A stretch of 24,280 nt of DNA from CAZJRB01 sp964547995 (GCA_964547995.1 CAZJRB010000113.1:1-24280); one strand, 5' to 3'; counted from the stretch's first letter, positions 1 to 7,953 are shown. Numbers and translations are program-made. Notes: a model not told the origin generated them from the letters alone.

Positions 1-89
1 AAGGTTTCGAGTTTTCCATTTTTTGGCCAAAAATCACGCTTGATTGAGGACTAGGCTTTGCGGTACGTTTCACGCACCCTATTCCCGCT

Positions 90-2021
90 TCACGGCCGCA
101 GGATTCCCAGCTTCTCCATTTGGATCACCAGGCGCTTGGCGATCGGGCCGACGGCGGTTGCGGCGGAGTGCTCCAACGCGACGACCACGCCATACTGCGG
201 ATGACCGGCCGGAACGTAGCCGGCGAACCAGGCGTGGTCGGCGCGATCCGGCCCCGTCGCCACCGTGCTCGTCTTGCCCGCAATCGAAATGCCCTCCAGA
301 TAGACCGTACCGTGGGCGGCGCCCCCCGGATCGGAGACCGATTGCTCCAGGCCGCGGCGGATCGCCGCCAGGGTCGACGGTCGCAGTCCGGCGATCGGTT
401 GCGGCGGCGGGATTTCGACCGGCCGCTCGGCAACGGGCGATCCCTCGTCGGCCGATTCCCGCTGCCGGAAACGCTCGACCACGTGCGGCGTGACCAGCCG
501 GCCGCCGTTGGCGACCGCCGCTGTGAGCCGGGCGACTTGAAGTGGCGTGGCCGCGAGCGAACCCTGCCCGATTGACAGCGATTGCGTATCGCCGGGCCGC
601 CACGCGCGTCCTTCGAGCCGGCGGACCGTCGCTGCCGTGGGCACGGTCCCGGCCGCTTCCCCCGGCAGATCGACGCCGGCGGGTCTCCCGAAGCCGAATC
701 TCGACGCCCAATCGACCAGCGGCCCCGGCCCCATTTCCGTGCCGTGGTGGAAAAAATAGACGTTGCAGCCCTTCGCCAGGGCGTCGGCCAGGGTCACCTC
801 CCCGTGCCCGGTCCCATGGCGCCGATAGACCGCGCATCGCCGGCTATCGGGCTCGTGGAGATAGCCCCGGCAGAAGAACTCCGCGTCGGGGTCGAGTTTT
901 TGCGATTCGATCAGGGCGGCGGCCGTAACCGGAGTGAAGACCGCGCCCGGCGCAATCGCCATCTGCACGGTGCGGTCGAACAGCGGATGCGACGCCGCGT
1001 TCATCACCCCGGCAAGCCTCTCCGGGTCGCCGCCAAGGAACCAATTCGGATCGAACCTCGGGGCGGAGGCGACGGCCAGCAGGGCGCCGGACCGCACGTC
1101 GATCACAACGACGGCCCCGCCCGCCGGTTCCGCTTTGGCTGCGTAGACGGCCCGCTGTTTCAGAGCGGCGTCGAGCAACTCCTCGGCCGCGCGTTGCAGC
1201 GCCGGATCGATGGTCAGGATCAGGTCGCACCCGGTACCCGGCGCCGGCTCGAAAAACGACCGCAAAAGTTCCCCGCTGTGGTTGGCCAGCTCGACGCGTG
1301 TCCCGCGCCGGCCGCGCAACAGCGGTTCGTATCGCCGTTCGAGCCCCGCCCGGCCGACGACGTCCTCGTGATGATAGGCGGCGCCGGGCCCTTCGAGTTC
1401 CCCCCTGCCGACGCGGCCGAGATGGCCGACCAGGTGGGCGGCGAGCGAACCCGCCGGATAGACGCGACGAACCTGCTCGACCACCTCGACGCCCGGGTAC
1501 TGCTCGGCGCCGGCACGGATCCGCTCGACCGCCTCCGACGGAATGTCCCCGGCAACGACGTGACGGGCGCGTTGCTCCGCGACTTCGGTCACTTCCGGGC
1601 GCCGGCGTTTGACGCTTTCGGCAATCCGCTCGACGCGGTTTTGAATCCGGCGGGTGCGGTGGTTCCATTCATCGGACGAAACGCCACACAACTCGGCCAG
1701 GCGCCGCTGAAGGTCGCGCTGCTCGAGCCGGCGATAGTCGACCGCCAGCGACTGCACCCGGCGGTCCTCGGCCAGCACGGTACCGTCGCGTGCCAGGATT
1801 CTTCCGCGGAGGCCGGGCACGCTTGTTTCGCGCCGGACGGGCTCGACGGCCTTCGCCCGAAACGCGGCCCCCTGCGTCACCTCGAGCTGCACCGCCCTGC
1901 CGAAGACAACCAGCAGCAGCAGGGCGAACGCGGCCAGGCAAATCCGCATTCGCCGGCGCGAATCGACAACCGCCGGCGCTGCGGCCTCCGACGCATGAAA
2001 CTCGTGCCAGTCAAAGGACAT
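90..2021 (-). CDS. PBP2-like penicillin-binding protein with degenerate transpeptidase site
   Basis: This 643-residue protein has the layout of class B penicillin-binding proteins (PBP2/FtsI), which cross-link peptidoglycan in the periplasm. A short cytoplasmic N-terminus is followed by one membrane anchor (about residues 26-42). The pedestal domain begins with the typical RGRILARDG motif (72-80), and the transpeptidase domain covers about 265-640. All three catalytic motifs are altered. The SxxK site, normally in a PPGSTFKP context, reads APGAVFTP (A360, T363). SxN is GCN (418-420). KTG is KTS (583-585). The fold markers around them are kept, such as LSIGQG and AWFAGY. I infer a pseudo-transpeptidase with a structural or regulatory role. 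It lies downstream of murJ on the same strand with a 142-bp gap, consistent with an envelope cluster. No good Shine-Dalgarno site precedes the ATG. The family call is firm; catalytic inactivity is inferred. Confidence 0.9.
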   Translation of the reverse strand: MSFDWHEFHASEAAAPAVVDSRRRMRICLAAFALLLLVVFGRAVQLEVTQGAAFRAKAVEPVRRETSVPGLRGRILARDGTVLAEDRRVQSLAVDYRRLEQRDLQRRLAELCGVSSDEWNHRTRRIQNRVERIAESVKRRRPEVTEVAEQRARHVVAGDIPSEAVERIRAGAEQYPGVEVVEQVRRVYPAGSLAAHLVGHLGRVGRGELEGPGAAYHHEDVVGRAGLERRYEPLLRGRRGTRVELANHSGELLRSFFEPAPGTGCDLILTIDPALQRAAEELLDAALKQRAVYAAKAEPAGGAVVVIDVRSGALLAVASAPRFDPNWFLGGDPERLAGVMNAASHPLFDRTVQMAIAPGAVFTPVTAAALIESQKLDPDAEFFCRGYLHEPDSRRCAVYRRHGTGHGEVTLADALAKGCNVYFFHHGTEMGPGPLVDWASRFGFGRPAGVDLPGEAAGTVPTAATVRRLEGRAWRPGDTQSLSIGQGSLAATPLQVARLTAAVANGGRLVTPHVVERFRQRESADEGSPVAERPVEIPPPQPIAGLRPSTLAAIRRGLEQSVSDPGGAAHGTVYLEGISIAGKTSTVATGPDRADHAWFAGYVPAGHPQYGVVVALEHSAATAVGPIAKRLVIQMEKLGILRP

Positions 2022-2163
2022 GAGAAGGTATCGTGCTTTGTCCGAAAATTCGCAGCTACGCTCGCCAGAGCGTGGTTAACGAGTCAATCCCTTCTTGCAG
2101 AAACATGGGCACCGGGTGGAATCTTCGCCACACGATACCATGACGCCGAGGATTTACAAAGAG

Positions 2164-3783
2164 CTATTCGTCGTCCGAGGCGCCTCGCACCAGCAGCCCC
2201 AACTCGCGGCCGCCGACGAGCCGGAACGCGGTGCAATAGACGGCCACGCTTGCGCCCAGCGGCAGCAACACCCTGAGAATCTCGCCCGGGAGCCCCTCGT
2301 GATAAGCGATTTGTGCGAGCACGGCATAACCGGCCGCGGCCATCAGGGCGGTGGCCAGCAGGGTTTGCAGGGCCGTCCGGCCCAGGGAAAGCCACTGCAG
2401 GCGGCTCTTGCGCCGCGAGAAGATCAGCATCAGCACCAGCACCTGCACGGCGGCGGAAATCGACGTGGCCACGGCCAGACCGGCCTCGGCCAGGGGCCAG
2501 ATCAGCGTCAGGTTCAGCGTCAGGTTCAGCCCGACAATGGCGGCGGCGGTCCGCACCGGCGTGGCCGTGTCGCCCAGGGCGTAGAAACCGCGGATCACCG
2601 CCGGCAACGCGCAGAACGCCCAAACGCCGGCACCGTAGCAGGCGATCATCCTCGCCGTCCGGGCGGTGTCTTCGGGCGTAAATGCGCCGTGCTCGAAGAG
2701 CAATCTCGCCAGCGGCTCAGCCAGCATAATCAGCCCGACCCCGGCCGGCACGCCCAGGCAAACGACCAACCGCAGCCCGAGTGTCAGGTCGCTTCCCAGT
2801 TTCTCGCGGTCGCCGCGCGCGGCATGGCGGCTGAGCAGGGGAAAAATCGCGGCCGCCACCGCGAGCCCCAGCACGCCTAACGGAAAATGATACAACCGTT
2901 CGCCGTAGTAGATGGCCGCCACGGCGCCTTGTTGCATCGGGTAGCGCACGCCGCCGAGCCAGGCGATTCGCTCCGCCCCTTCCGCCGGCGCCGTCAATCC
3001 CCAGGCGATCAAACTGTCGAAGAACGTGTTGATCTGCGTGACCGCCAGCCCGAAAAGCATCGGGGCCAGCGCGCGGCCGATCTTGCGGATCGCGTCCCGG
3101 CTGGCCGGCCAGTGGTACTCGAACCGGAACCCGAGACGCCGCAGCACCGGCAACTGGACAGCGATTTGCAGCACCCCGGCGACGATGACCGCCGCGGCGA
3201 TCACGTAGGCCTGGGCCTGTTTGTCTTCGAAACAGGGACACACCCACACCAGCCAGATCGCCGTCAGCCAGCAGACGTTGAGGATCACCGGCGTCAGCGC
3301 CGGGATGCTGAAGTGCGACAGGGCGTGCAAGGTGGCCGTCAGTTGGGCGGCCAGACAGATCAGCAGCAGGTAGGGGAACAACACGGCCGAGAGCCCCATC
3401 AAAAGCCCGATGCCCGGATCGTGCCCCCAGATCAGCCAGATCAGGGCGAAGATCCCCTCGCCCAGCAGCACCAGCACGGCCAGAAAGGCCGCCAGCCAGG
3501 TGATCAGCACGCTCGCCAGCCGCCACGCGTTCTGCGGGTCTCTTTCGAGTTCGGCGGAGAGGACCGGCAGGTAACTTGCCGTCAGGGCCCCTTCACCGAA
3601 GAGCCGGCGGAAGAGATTGGGAATGCGATAGGCGAAGACGAAGGCATCGGCAACCCCTCCGCTGGTCAGTCCCCACAGCGCCGCCATCGCCATGTCGCGA
3701 ATCATCCCCAGCACCCGGCTGACCAAAGTCCCCAGGCCGGTCACCCGGGCGCCGGTAATCAGTGGATGTTTCGGGGCGTTCAT
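2164..3783 (-). CDS. murJ: Lipid II flippase MurJ (MviN family)
   Basis: The 539-residue polytopic membrane protein belongs to the MurJ/MviN branch of the MOP flippase superfamily, which moves lipid II across the inner membrane for peptidoglycan synthesis. The N-terminus carries the family pattern GLGTLVSRVLGMIRD (residues 16-30), followed by the stretch that usually reads as ADAFVFAYRIPNLFRRLFGEGAL. Many hydrophobic helices follow, consistent with about 14 membrane segments, and the length is normal. The charged residues expected in the central cavity (R25 and R28 region) are visible. It is the first gene of a minus-strand pair with the PBP2-like gene. Its start is divergent from the 86-residue gene at 4053, across a 269-bp gap that holds a palindromic repeat. 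No clear ribosome binding site is seen before the ATG. Confidence 0.95.
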   Translation of the reverse strand: MNAPKHPLITGARVTGLGTLVSRVLGMIRDMAMAALWGLTSGGVADAFVFAYRIPNLFRRLFGEGALTASYLPVLSAELERDPQNAWRLASVLITWLAAFLAVLVLLGEGIFALIWLIWGHDPGIGLLMGLSAVLFPYLLLICLAAQLTATLHALSHFSIPALTPVILNVCWLTAIWLVWVCPCFEDKQAQAYVIAAAVIVAGVLQIAVQLPVLRRLGFRFEYHWPASRDAIRKIGRALAPMLFGLAVTQINTFFDSLIAWGLTAPAEGAERIAWLGGVRYPMQQGAVAAIYYGERLYHFPLGVLGLAVAAAIFPLLSRHAARGDREKLGSDLTLGLRLVVCLGVPAGVGLIMLAEPLARLLFEHGAFTPEDTARTARMIACYGAGVWAFCALPAVIRGFYALGDTATPVRTAAAIVGLNLTLNLTLIWPLAEAGLAVATSISAAVQVLVLMLIFSRRKSRLQWLSLGRTALQTLLATALMAAAGYAVLAQIAYHEGLPGEILRVLLPLGASVAVYCTAFRLVGGRELGLLVRGASDDE

Positions 3784-3899
3784 GCGGGCAATCTAAGGGT
3801 TTCCGCGACATTTGGGAAGCCGAGAAAACATAACCAGCTTGTGTGAAACGCAAGAATACCCATAATAGGGCAGGCAATCCTATGCAGGACGCCATGTCG

Positions 3900-4024
3900 G
3901 GTGCCACGGCCACGCTTTCGGGTGCCATGGCCACGCTTGCGGGTGCCATGGCCACGCTTGCGTGGCCATGTTGTGAATCCTCGAAAAAAGGCCCACATGG
4001 CCACGCAAGCGTGGCCATGGCACC
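3900..4024. repeat. Nested palindromic repeat, family D
   Basis: Three tandem units of about 20-21 bp, each built on GTGCCATGGCCACGCTTGC, start at 3900. The third unit leads into an inverted repeat with perfect 30-bp arms, 3942-3971 and 3995-4024, around a 23-bp spacer. Each arm is itself a near-perfect palindrome (CATGGCCACGC-TT-GCGTGGCCATG pattern), so cruciforms can form at two scales. It lies in the divergent gap between murJ and the 86-residue gene. Reading frames through it give low-complexity peptides and are not thought to be coding. Confidence 0.9.
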
Positions 4025-4052
4025 TGTCCATCAGGGTTTCCAGAACAGAAAC

Positions 4053-4313
4053 ATGCCCAAACGATCCGCCTACCAGCAACGCGTCATCCGCGACTACTAC
4101 CAGAATCAGGATGCCATTCTCGTGCAGCGCCTCGGCGAGATGGTGACCGACCTGTTCCTTTCCGAGGGAAAGGCCAGGGAACGGCTCTGGGAGCGGGTGG
4201 CCGCCACGCTCGAGAAGTTGAAGGTTCCCCAAAAGCAAGTCCGGCACATCGTCCAAAGCGATAACCCCACGCTGCTGGCCAATCTTCTGAAACAGTTGCT
4301 CGACCGGAAGTAG
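4053..4313 (+). CDS. Small conserved-looking protein upstream of ParA
   Basis: An 86-residue, charged, probably all-helical soluble protein starting MPKRSAYQQRVIRDYYQNQD. I do not recognise a named domain. It has no signal peptide or membrane segment, and the C-terminal half is rich in Leu, Lys and Gln. The open frame extends upstream to 3843, but that extension is translated repeat DNA, so the ATG at 4053 just after the repeat is chosen. The Shine-Dalgarno match is weak. The stop is 12 nt before the parA start, so the two are almost certainly co-transcribed. A role as a partner or regulator of the ParA ATPase is inference from position only. A ParB-like helix-turn-helix was looked for and not seen. 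Confidence 0.75.
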   Translation: MPKRSAYQQRVIRDYYQNQDAILVQRLGEMVTDLFLSEGKARERLWERVAATLEKLKVPQKQVRHIVQSDNPTLLANLLKQLLDRK

Positions 4314-4325
4314 TAAGGTGTCCCG

Positions 4326-5141
4326 ATGCGATCGATCGCCATCATGAACCAGAAGGGCGGGGTCGGGAAAACGACCACGGCGGTCAACCTGAGCGCCGCG
4401 CTGGCCGAAGCCGGAAACCGCGTCTGCCTGATCGACTTCGATCCCCAGGCCCACGCCACGTTGCACCTGGGCATCAACCCCGACCCGGACGAGCCGTCGA
4501 TCTACGACGTGCTGGCCGGCAAGGTCTCGTTGGGCGAGGTCCGCCGGCAGGTCTCCGAGAACCTCAGCGTGGTCGGGTCCGTGCTCGATCTGGCCGCCGC
4601 CGAGGTCGAGCTGGCGGGGGTCGTCGGCCGCGAGCTGGTCCTCCGCGACAAGCTCTCCGCCGATCCGCCCGAGGCGGACTATCTCCTGATCGACTGTCCC
4701 CCGTCGCTGGGAATCCTGACGCTCAACGCCCTGGCCGCCGCCGACGAGGTCTTCATCCCCTTGCAGCCGCACTTTCTGGCACTGCACGGATTGAGCAAGC
4801 TGCTCGAGACGATCGACCTGATCGCCGCAAGGCTGAACCCGCGTCTGAAACTCAGCGGCGTGATTCTCTGCCTGTACGATTCCGGCACGCGCCTGGCGGC
4901 CGAGGTGACCGGCGATATCGAGGCGTTCTTCGCCACGGCGCGCGGGCAGGAAACCCCCTGGGCCGACGCACGGATTTTCCAAACCCGTATCCGCCGCAAC
5001 ATCCGCCTGGCCGAGGCCCCGAGTTACGGGCAGTCGATCTTCCAGTACGACGCCAACTCCCACGGCGCAGAAGACTACCGGCAGCTTGCCCAAGAAATCG
5101 CTTCAACAGCGGCCGCCAGGCCTGCAAGGTTCTCCGCCTAA
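4326..5141 (+). CDS. ParA/Soj-family ATPase
   Basis: The 271-residue protein is a deviant Walker-type P-loop ATPase of the ParA/MinD superfamily, used in chromosome, plasmid or protein-cargo positioning. The deviant Walker A box KGGVGKTT is at residues 10-17, preceded by IAIMNQ. The A' motif DFDPQAH follows at about 38-44, and the Walker B segment is LLIDCPPSLGILTLNAL (about 120-136). The C-terminal part carries the typical TRIRRNIRLAEAPSYGQSIFQYD region of Soj-like proteins. AAGGTG lies 6 nt before the ATG. The partner upstream is an 86-residue protein; no parB follows, since the next gene is convergent. It could serve chromosome segregation or position another cargo. The family is certain; the cargo is not. 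Confidence 0.95.
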   Translation: MRSIAIMNQKGGVGKTTTAVNLSAALAEAGNRVCLIDFDPQAHATLHLGINPDPDEPSIYDVLAGKVSLGEVRRQVSENLSVVGSVLDLAAAEVELAGVVGRELVLRDKLSADPPEADYLLIDCPPSLGILTLNALAAADEVFIPLQPHFLALHGLSKLLETIDLIAARLNPRLKLSGVILCLYDSGTRLAAEVTGDIEAFFATARGQETPWADARIFQTRIRRNIRLAEAPSYGQSIFQYDANSHGAEDYRQLAQEIASTAAARPARFSA

Positions 5142-5186
5142 GGAATCACTCGGAAACAACGTCGGTAATCTTGGACAGCAATTACC

Positions 5187-5272
5187 ATAAAGCCGCGACC
5201 GGTGGTCGCGCCAGGCGTCACCCAGAACTGTTACGGTCGGTGATTCGGCGCGACCACCGGTCGCGGCTTTAT
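5187..5272. repeat. Family A inverted repeat between convergent genes (possible bidirectional terminator)
   Basis: Perfect 26-bp inverted arms at 5187-5212 and 5247-5272, of the pattern ATAAAGCCGCGACC-nnn-GGTCGCGCC, are separated by 34 bp. Each arm contains its own short palindrome around GACCGGTGGTC. The element sits between the 3' ends of parA and the TPR gene, and the arm tips AAAGCC/GGCTTTAT would put T-rich tracts after a stem in both directions. A second copy lies at 19560-19644, also in a convergent gap. Confidence 0.9.
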
Positions 5273-5280
5273 AAGGCAAC

Positions 5281-5805
5281 CTATCCCCGCGCCCGGCTGC
5301 GGCCGCACAGCGCCTGAAACTCCGGATCGAAACGGATCGGGTCGAAGTCCGGTTCGTCGTCGATGAGCCGGGCGTAGTCGGCGTCGATCTCCAGTGCCCC
5401 GGCCAGATACTCCAGCGCCACGCTCTTGTTGCCCGCCAGGCTCCAGTAACAGGCCAGATTGTAGTGGAGCAGCGCCTCGGTCGGGTCGTATTCGACTGCC
5501 CGTTCCAGGGCGTCGATCGCCTTGTCGAGCTGATCGGTCCGCTTGTAACACCAGCCTAGGGCGATGGCGATACGGAGGTCTTCCGGCTCGGCTTCGGCCG
5601 CGCGCCGCAGGTGAATCAGGGCATCGTCATAACGTTCGAGCGTCCGCAGCGCCTCGCCCCAAAGGTGCAGCGACCGGGGATCGAACTCAATCGGATCGCC
5701 CAATCGCCTCAAGGCCGACAGAGCGTTTTGTCCCAGTCCGAGTTCCAGATACCCCTCGGCTTCACGCTGGATTTTCGATCGTCGGGTTCGTTCGTCAGCC
5801 GTCAA
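5281..5805 (-). CDS. Tetratricopeptide repeat protein
   Basis: A 174-residue soluble protein made largely of TPR helices, a protein-protein interaction scaffold. Repeats are visible as LHLWGEALRTLERYDDALIH, then IAIALGWCYKRTDQLDKAI and LHYNLACYWSLAGNKSVAL, each with the W/L-G-Y-A-P spacing. The C-terminus (DADYARLIDDEPDFDPIRFD) matches the common planctomycete variant in which the last TPR ends in a short acidic tail. The frame is open up to 6045, but that part is repeat DNA. I place the start at the TTG at 5805 because AAGGAG (5813-5818) stands 7 nt upstream. Nothing in the sequence identifies a partner. It is convergent with parA across the family A repeat. Confidence 0.85.
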   Translation of the reverse strand: MTADERTRRSKIQREAEGYLELGLGQNALSALRRLGDPIEFDPRSLHLWGEALRTLERYDDALIHLRRAAEAEPEDLRIAIALGWCYKRTDQLDKAIDALERAVEYDPTEALLHYNLACYWSLAGNKSVALEYLAGALEIDADYARLIDDEPDFDPIRFDPEFQALCGRSRARG

Positions 5806-5850
5806 TCTCGGACTCCTTGAAGCGCGTGAAACCCTTCCATATTCGTAACA

Positions 5851-5959
5851 CTTCAGCCGAATGGTGAAACACTTTGTACGACGGCCTTCCAAGGCCGTCG
5901 AGGGGTTGCGATGTCGCAGCGACGGCCTTGGAAGGCCATCGTACTGCAGACGGCTGAAG
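5851..5959. repeat. Family B inverted repeat, copy 1
   Basis: Arms 5876-5900 and 5920-5944 (pattern GTACGAnGGCCTTCCAAGG, 25 bp with one mismatch) are flanked by an outer 9-bp pair, CTTCAGCCG (5851-5859) and CGGCTGAAG (5951-5959). It lies just upstream of the TPR gene. A second copy is at 18185-18305. Confidence 0.9.
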
Positions 5960-6301
5960 TAGCAACCATATTTTATTCTAGCCGACGGGCAGGAAAAACC
6001 CAATGGGGCGCCGGACATTCGTCGCAGGCAATACCGCAACCGCATTATTGTAGTAGTGCCGCCCCCCCAACACTGAGGACAATCCGTCCTGCAAGTTTGC
6101 GTCTACAATGTTTAGCCCGGATTATTCACGTAGGGTGGGACAAGCGTGCGTGAGCCCTTGGTGGGCCGGCGGAAACGGCGATCTTCCCTAAATCAATGTG
6201 CCAACGTCGCGGAACGATCGATCGCACGCGCCGGCCCACTAACGAGCCGTTTCCTTGTCCCACCCTACGAGTTCATGAATAATCCGGGTTAGGTCTACCT
6301 G
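5960..6301. other. Non-coding gap with family C repeat
   Basis: From the TPR start (5805) to the stop of the next minus-strand gene (6302) is about 500 bp without a credible gene. It holds family B (5851-5959) and family C (6116-6288). Between them (5960-6115) I see nothing beyond a run of seven or more C residues near 6062. Confidence 0.7.
6116..6288. repeat. Family C multi-stem inverted repeat, copy 1
   Basis: Three nested stems: CCCGGATTATTCA (6116-6128) with 6276-6288; GTAGGGTGGGACAAG (6130-6144) with 6254-6268; and GTGGGCCGGCG (6161-6171) with 6229-6239. All pairs are perfect complements. The two inner stems recur at 22205-22312. It lies downstream of the GYF membrane protein gene. Confidence 0.9.
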
Positions 6302-7282
6302 CTACGCATTCTCTTCGTTGTTCGGCAGCGATTCTGCCAGTTGTTGTGTTGCCTCGGCCAAAGCCTGGTTGTCGCGTTCGATGTTGAAGAGAAGGCGAAT
6401 GATTTCCGCCATGGCCTTCATCGAGACCACCGCGATGAACGTGTAGAGCAGGACCATGAGTTCCATGGTAAGGACCCGGACGAACTCGGCTACCTGCATG
6501 CCCTGGCGAAACTGGAGACCGACACCGACGGCGGCCAGCAGGCCCACCCCGCCGACAACCCATACCAGGACGTCATAGACTTGTGCAATCAGCGTCAAGA
6601 CCGGGTATCGGCGTTGGCGCCCCCCGGCGGGTGCCGATATCCGAGGCGCCGCGGCGGTTGCCCTGTCGGGTTCCGGAAAGGCGGGAGCGGCAACCTCCTG
6701 AACGACGGGCACGTCCGCCTTCGAGTCGGCTACTGCCCACTGGGCGAACGGGTTGTCCGGTTCGGGTTCAGCGGCCTCGGCCAGTTCGGGAAAGACCTCC
6801 TCGGCCCATTTCCACTGGTCCCAGTCCTCGTGGATCACCTGGCAGGTCTGGTCGAGCCGGCCGTCGGCCACCCATTCCTCCAGCTCCGTTTTGGTCACAG
6901 GCCCGTATTCCTCGCCGTCGTCGGTTTGGACGTGCCACTCGGGCAGGTCGGTTTGGGCGAGTTCTTCGAGGGAGTCCGTCCCCGATTCCATCGGTTCCGC
7001 CTCCGTTCCGATCGAGGGCGCCTCGGCCAGATGGGCCTCGATCGCCTCTCGCCGTGCGGCCCGTTTCTTCTCGAGCATCCTGAGTTGTTCGGGCGAGAGC
7101 TGCTGCGCCTTTTTGAGCGCGGCCGGCTGAGCGGCCCGTTTCCCCGTTATCCGCGTCTGCTCGTCCGGATGGGGAATGTCGATCGGCGCCGAGCACTTAG
7201 GGCACTTCACCTGCTTGCCCGCCGATTGGTCCGGCGCCTGAAACTTCTGGTTGCAACCCTTGCACTGAACGTTGATCGGCAT
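6302..7282 (-). CDS. Zinc-ribbon/GYF-domain membrane protein
   Basis: A 326-residue protein. The N-terminal zinc ribbon has two CxxC pairs (C7/C10 and C27/C30, MJ0042-type). A charged linker follows, then a GYF_2-like domain (about 115-168: WHVQTDDGEEYGPVTKTELEEW and a Trp-rich end), then two hydrophobic helices (about 234-257 and 267-292) and a short Gln-rich C-terminal helix. GYF domains bind proline-rich peptides, so a membrane-anchored adaptor is a reasonable guess. The frame is open much further upstream, but the ATG at 7282 begins the zinc ribbon and has GGGAGG 8 nt before it. The gene follows the 207-residue membrane protein by 47 nt on the same strand, so they probably form an operon. 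The exact function is unknown. Confidence 0.85.
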   Translation of the reverse strand: MPINVQCKGCNQKFQAPDQSAGKQVKCPKCSAPIDIPHPDEQTRITGKRAAQPAALKKAQQLSPEQLRMLEKKRAARREAIEAHLAEAPSIGTEAEPMESGTDSLEELAQTDLPEWHVQTDDGEEYGPVTKTELEEWVADGRLDQTCQVIHEDWDQWKWAEEVFPELAEAAEPEPDNPFAQWAVADSKADVPVVQEVAAPAFPEPDRATAAAPRISAPAGGRQRRYPVLTLIAQVYDVLVWVVGGVGLLAAVGVGLQFRQGMQVAEFVRVLTMELMVLLYTFIAVVSMKAMAEIIRLLFNIERDNQALAEATQQLAESLPNNEENA

Positions 7283-7329
7283 CGCCAAAACCTCCCGACA
7301 CCTCGGGCCGCAATCACAAATTCGCAAGA

Positions 7330-7953
7330 CTACTGCATTTGGCCCTGGACTGGACCCTGGACCTGGCTTTTCAAACCTAGCACCTTCACCAGGAAAATGA
7401 TCAACAGCACAAGGCCGGCGATACCCGCAACAAGGGCAATAATTCCACCGAGGACGGGTATGAACGATCCCACGAAGGATGACACAACACAAATTGCGTA
7501 CCACAGCCCGACCTGTTCTCCACAGTCGCCGAACTCGGTGCGGCCTTGGGCTGCAAAGTACTTCTGATACGATTTTGGAATCCGAGTGAACACGAAGAAA
7601 CCCCAGACAAGATTGAACAACGGAATCAACATCAGCCAAACCAGGCCGGGTTCCATCTCGCGATATTCCGCTGGGACCTTGGCAAGACAACCGTAAAGTA
7701 ACAGGAGAATGACGATCGCAATTGCTATCGCAATGAGCATCCCAATCAGGAAGATCATCAGGAATGCCGCACAACATGTGAGAATCCCTGCCGCGGCTTT
7801 CTCGGCGTCGGGGCCGCTGAGCTGTTTCTCGAGATCCTCGAACTGTTTCTCAAGATCCTGGAAATCCTGGGCCGACAAGACCCCGGAATCGCACAACCCC
7901 GGCAAGACAAACACAACCGCAAGCAACATCGCTGGAAGGAAAAGGTTTCGCAT
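7330..7953 (-). CDS. Small polytopic membrane protein with signal peptide
   Basis: A 207-residue protein beginning with a signal peptide (MRNLFLPAMLLAVVFVLPG). A short coiled-coil-like stretch with heptads (FQDLEKQFEDLEKQL, about 31-45) follows, then a long hydrophobic segment (57-90), a conserved-looking block EPGLVWLMLIPLFNLVWGFF (101-120), a CGEQVGLWYAI region and a last pair of helices (152-192). The C-terminus is Gln-rich. I do not recognise a named function. The start is the ATG at 7953, with AAGGAG (7963-7968) 9 nt upstream; an earlier in-frame ATG at 8022 lacks a ribosome site. It is followed after 47 nt by the GYF membrane protein, suggesting a shared envelope function. Confidence 0.8.
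   Translation of the reverse strand: MRNLFLPAMLLAVVFVLPGLCDSGVLSAQDFQDLEKQFEDLEKQLSGPDAEKAAAGILTCCAAFLMIFLIGMLIAIAIAIVILLLLYGCLAKVPAEYREMEPGLVWLMLIPLFNLVWGFFVFTRIPKSYQKYFAAQGRTEFGDCGEQVGLWYAICVVSSFVGSFIPVLGGIIALVAGIAGLVLLIIFLVKVLGLKSQVQGPVQGQMQ

Noticed and set aside
582..2276. Long open frame on the plus strand opposite the PBP2-like gene
   Set aside because: It is an antisense shadow of a high-GC gene: Arg/Pro/Gly-rich, no recognisable domain, no ribosome site.
3843..4052. N-terminal extension of the 86-residue protein
   Set aside because: It encodes only translated copies of the family D repeat; the protein-like sequence begins at the ATG at 4053.
3780..5093. 437-residue open frame on the minus strand opposite parA
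   Set aside because: It runs through repeat D and antisense to a clear ParA; its product looks like reverse-frame composition only.
5851..6288. Families B and C considered as further attC sites
   Set aside because: They are symmetrical palindromes without AAC/GTT cores or the 8-nt extrahelical base, and they do not flank cassettes.
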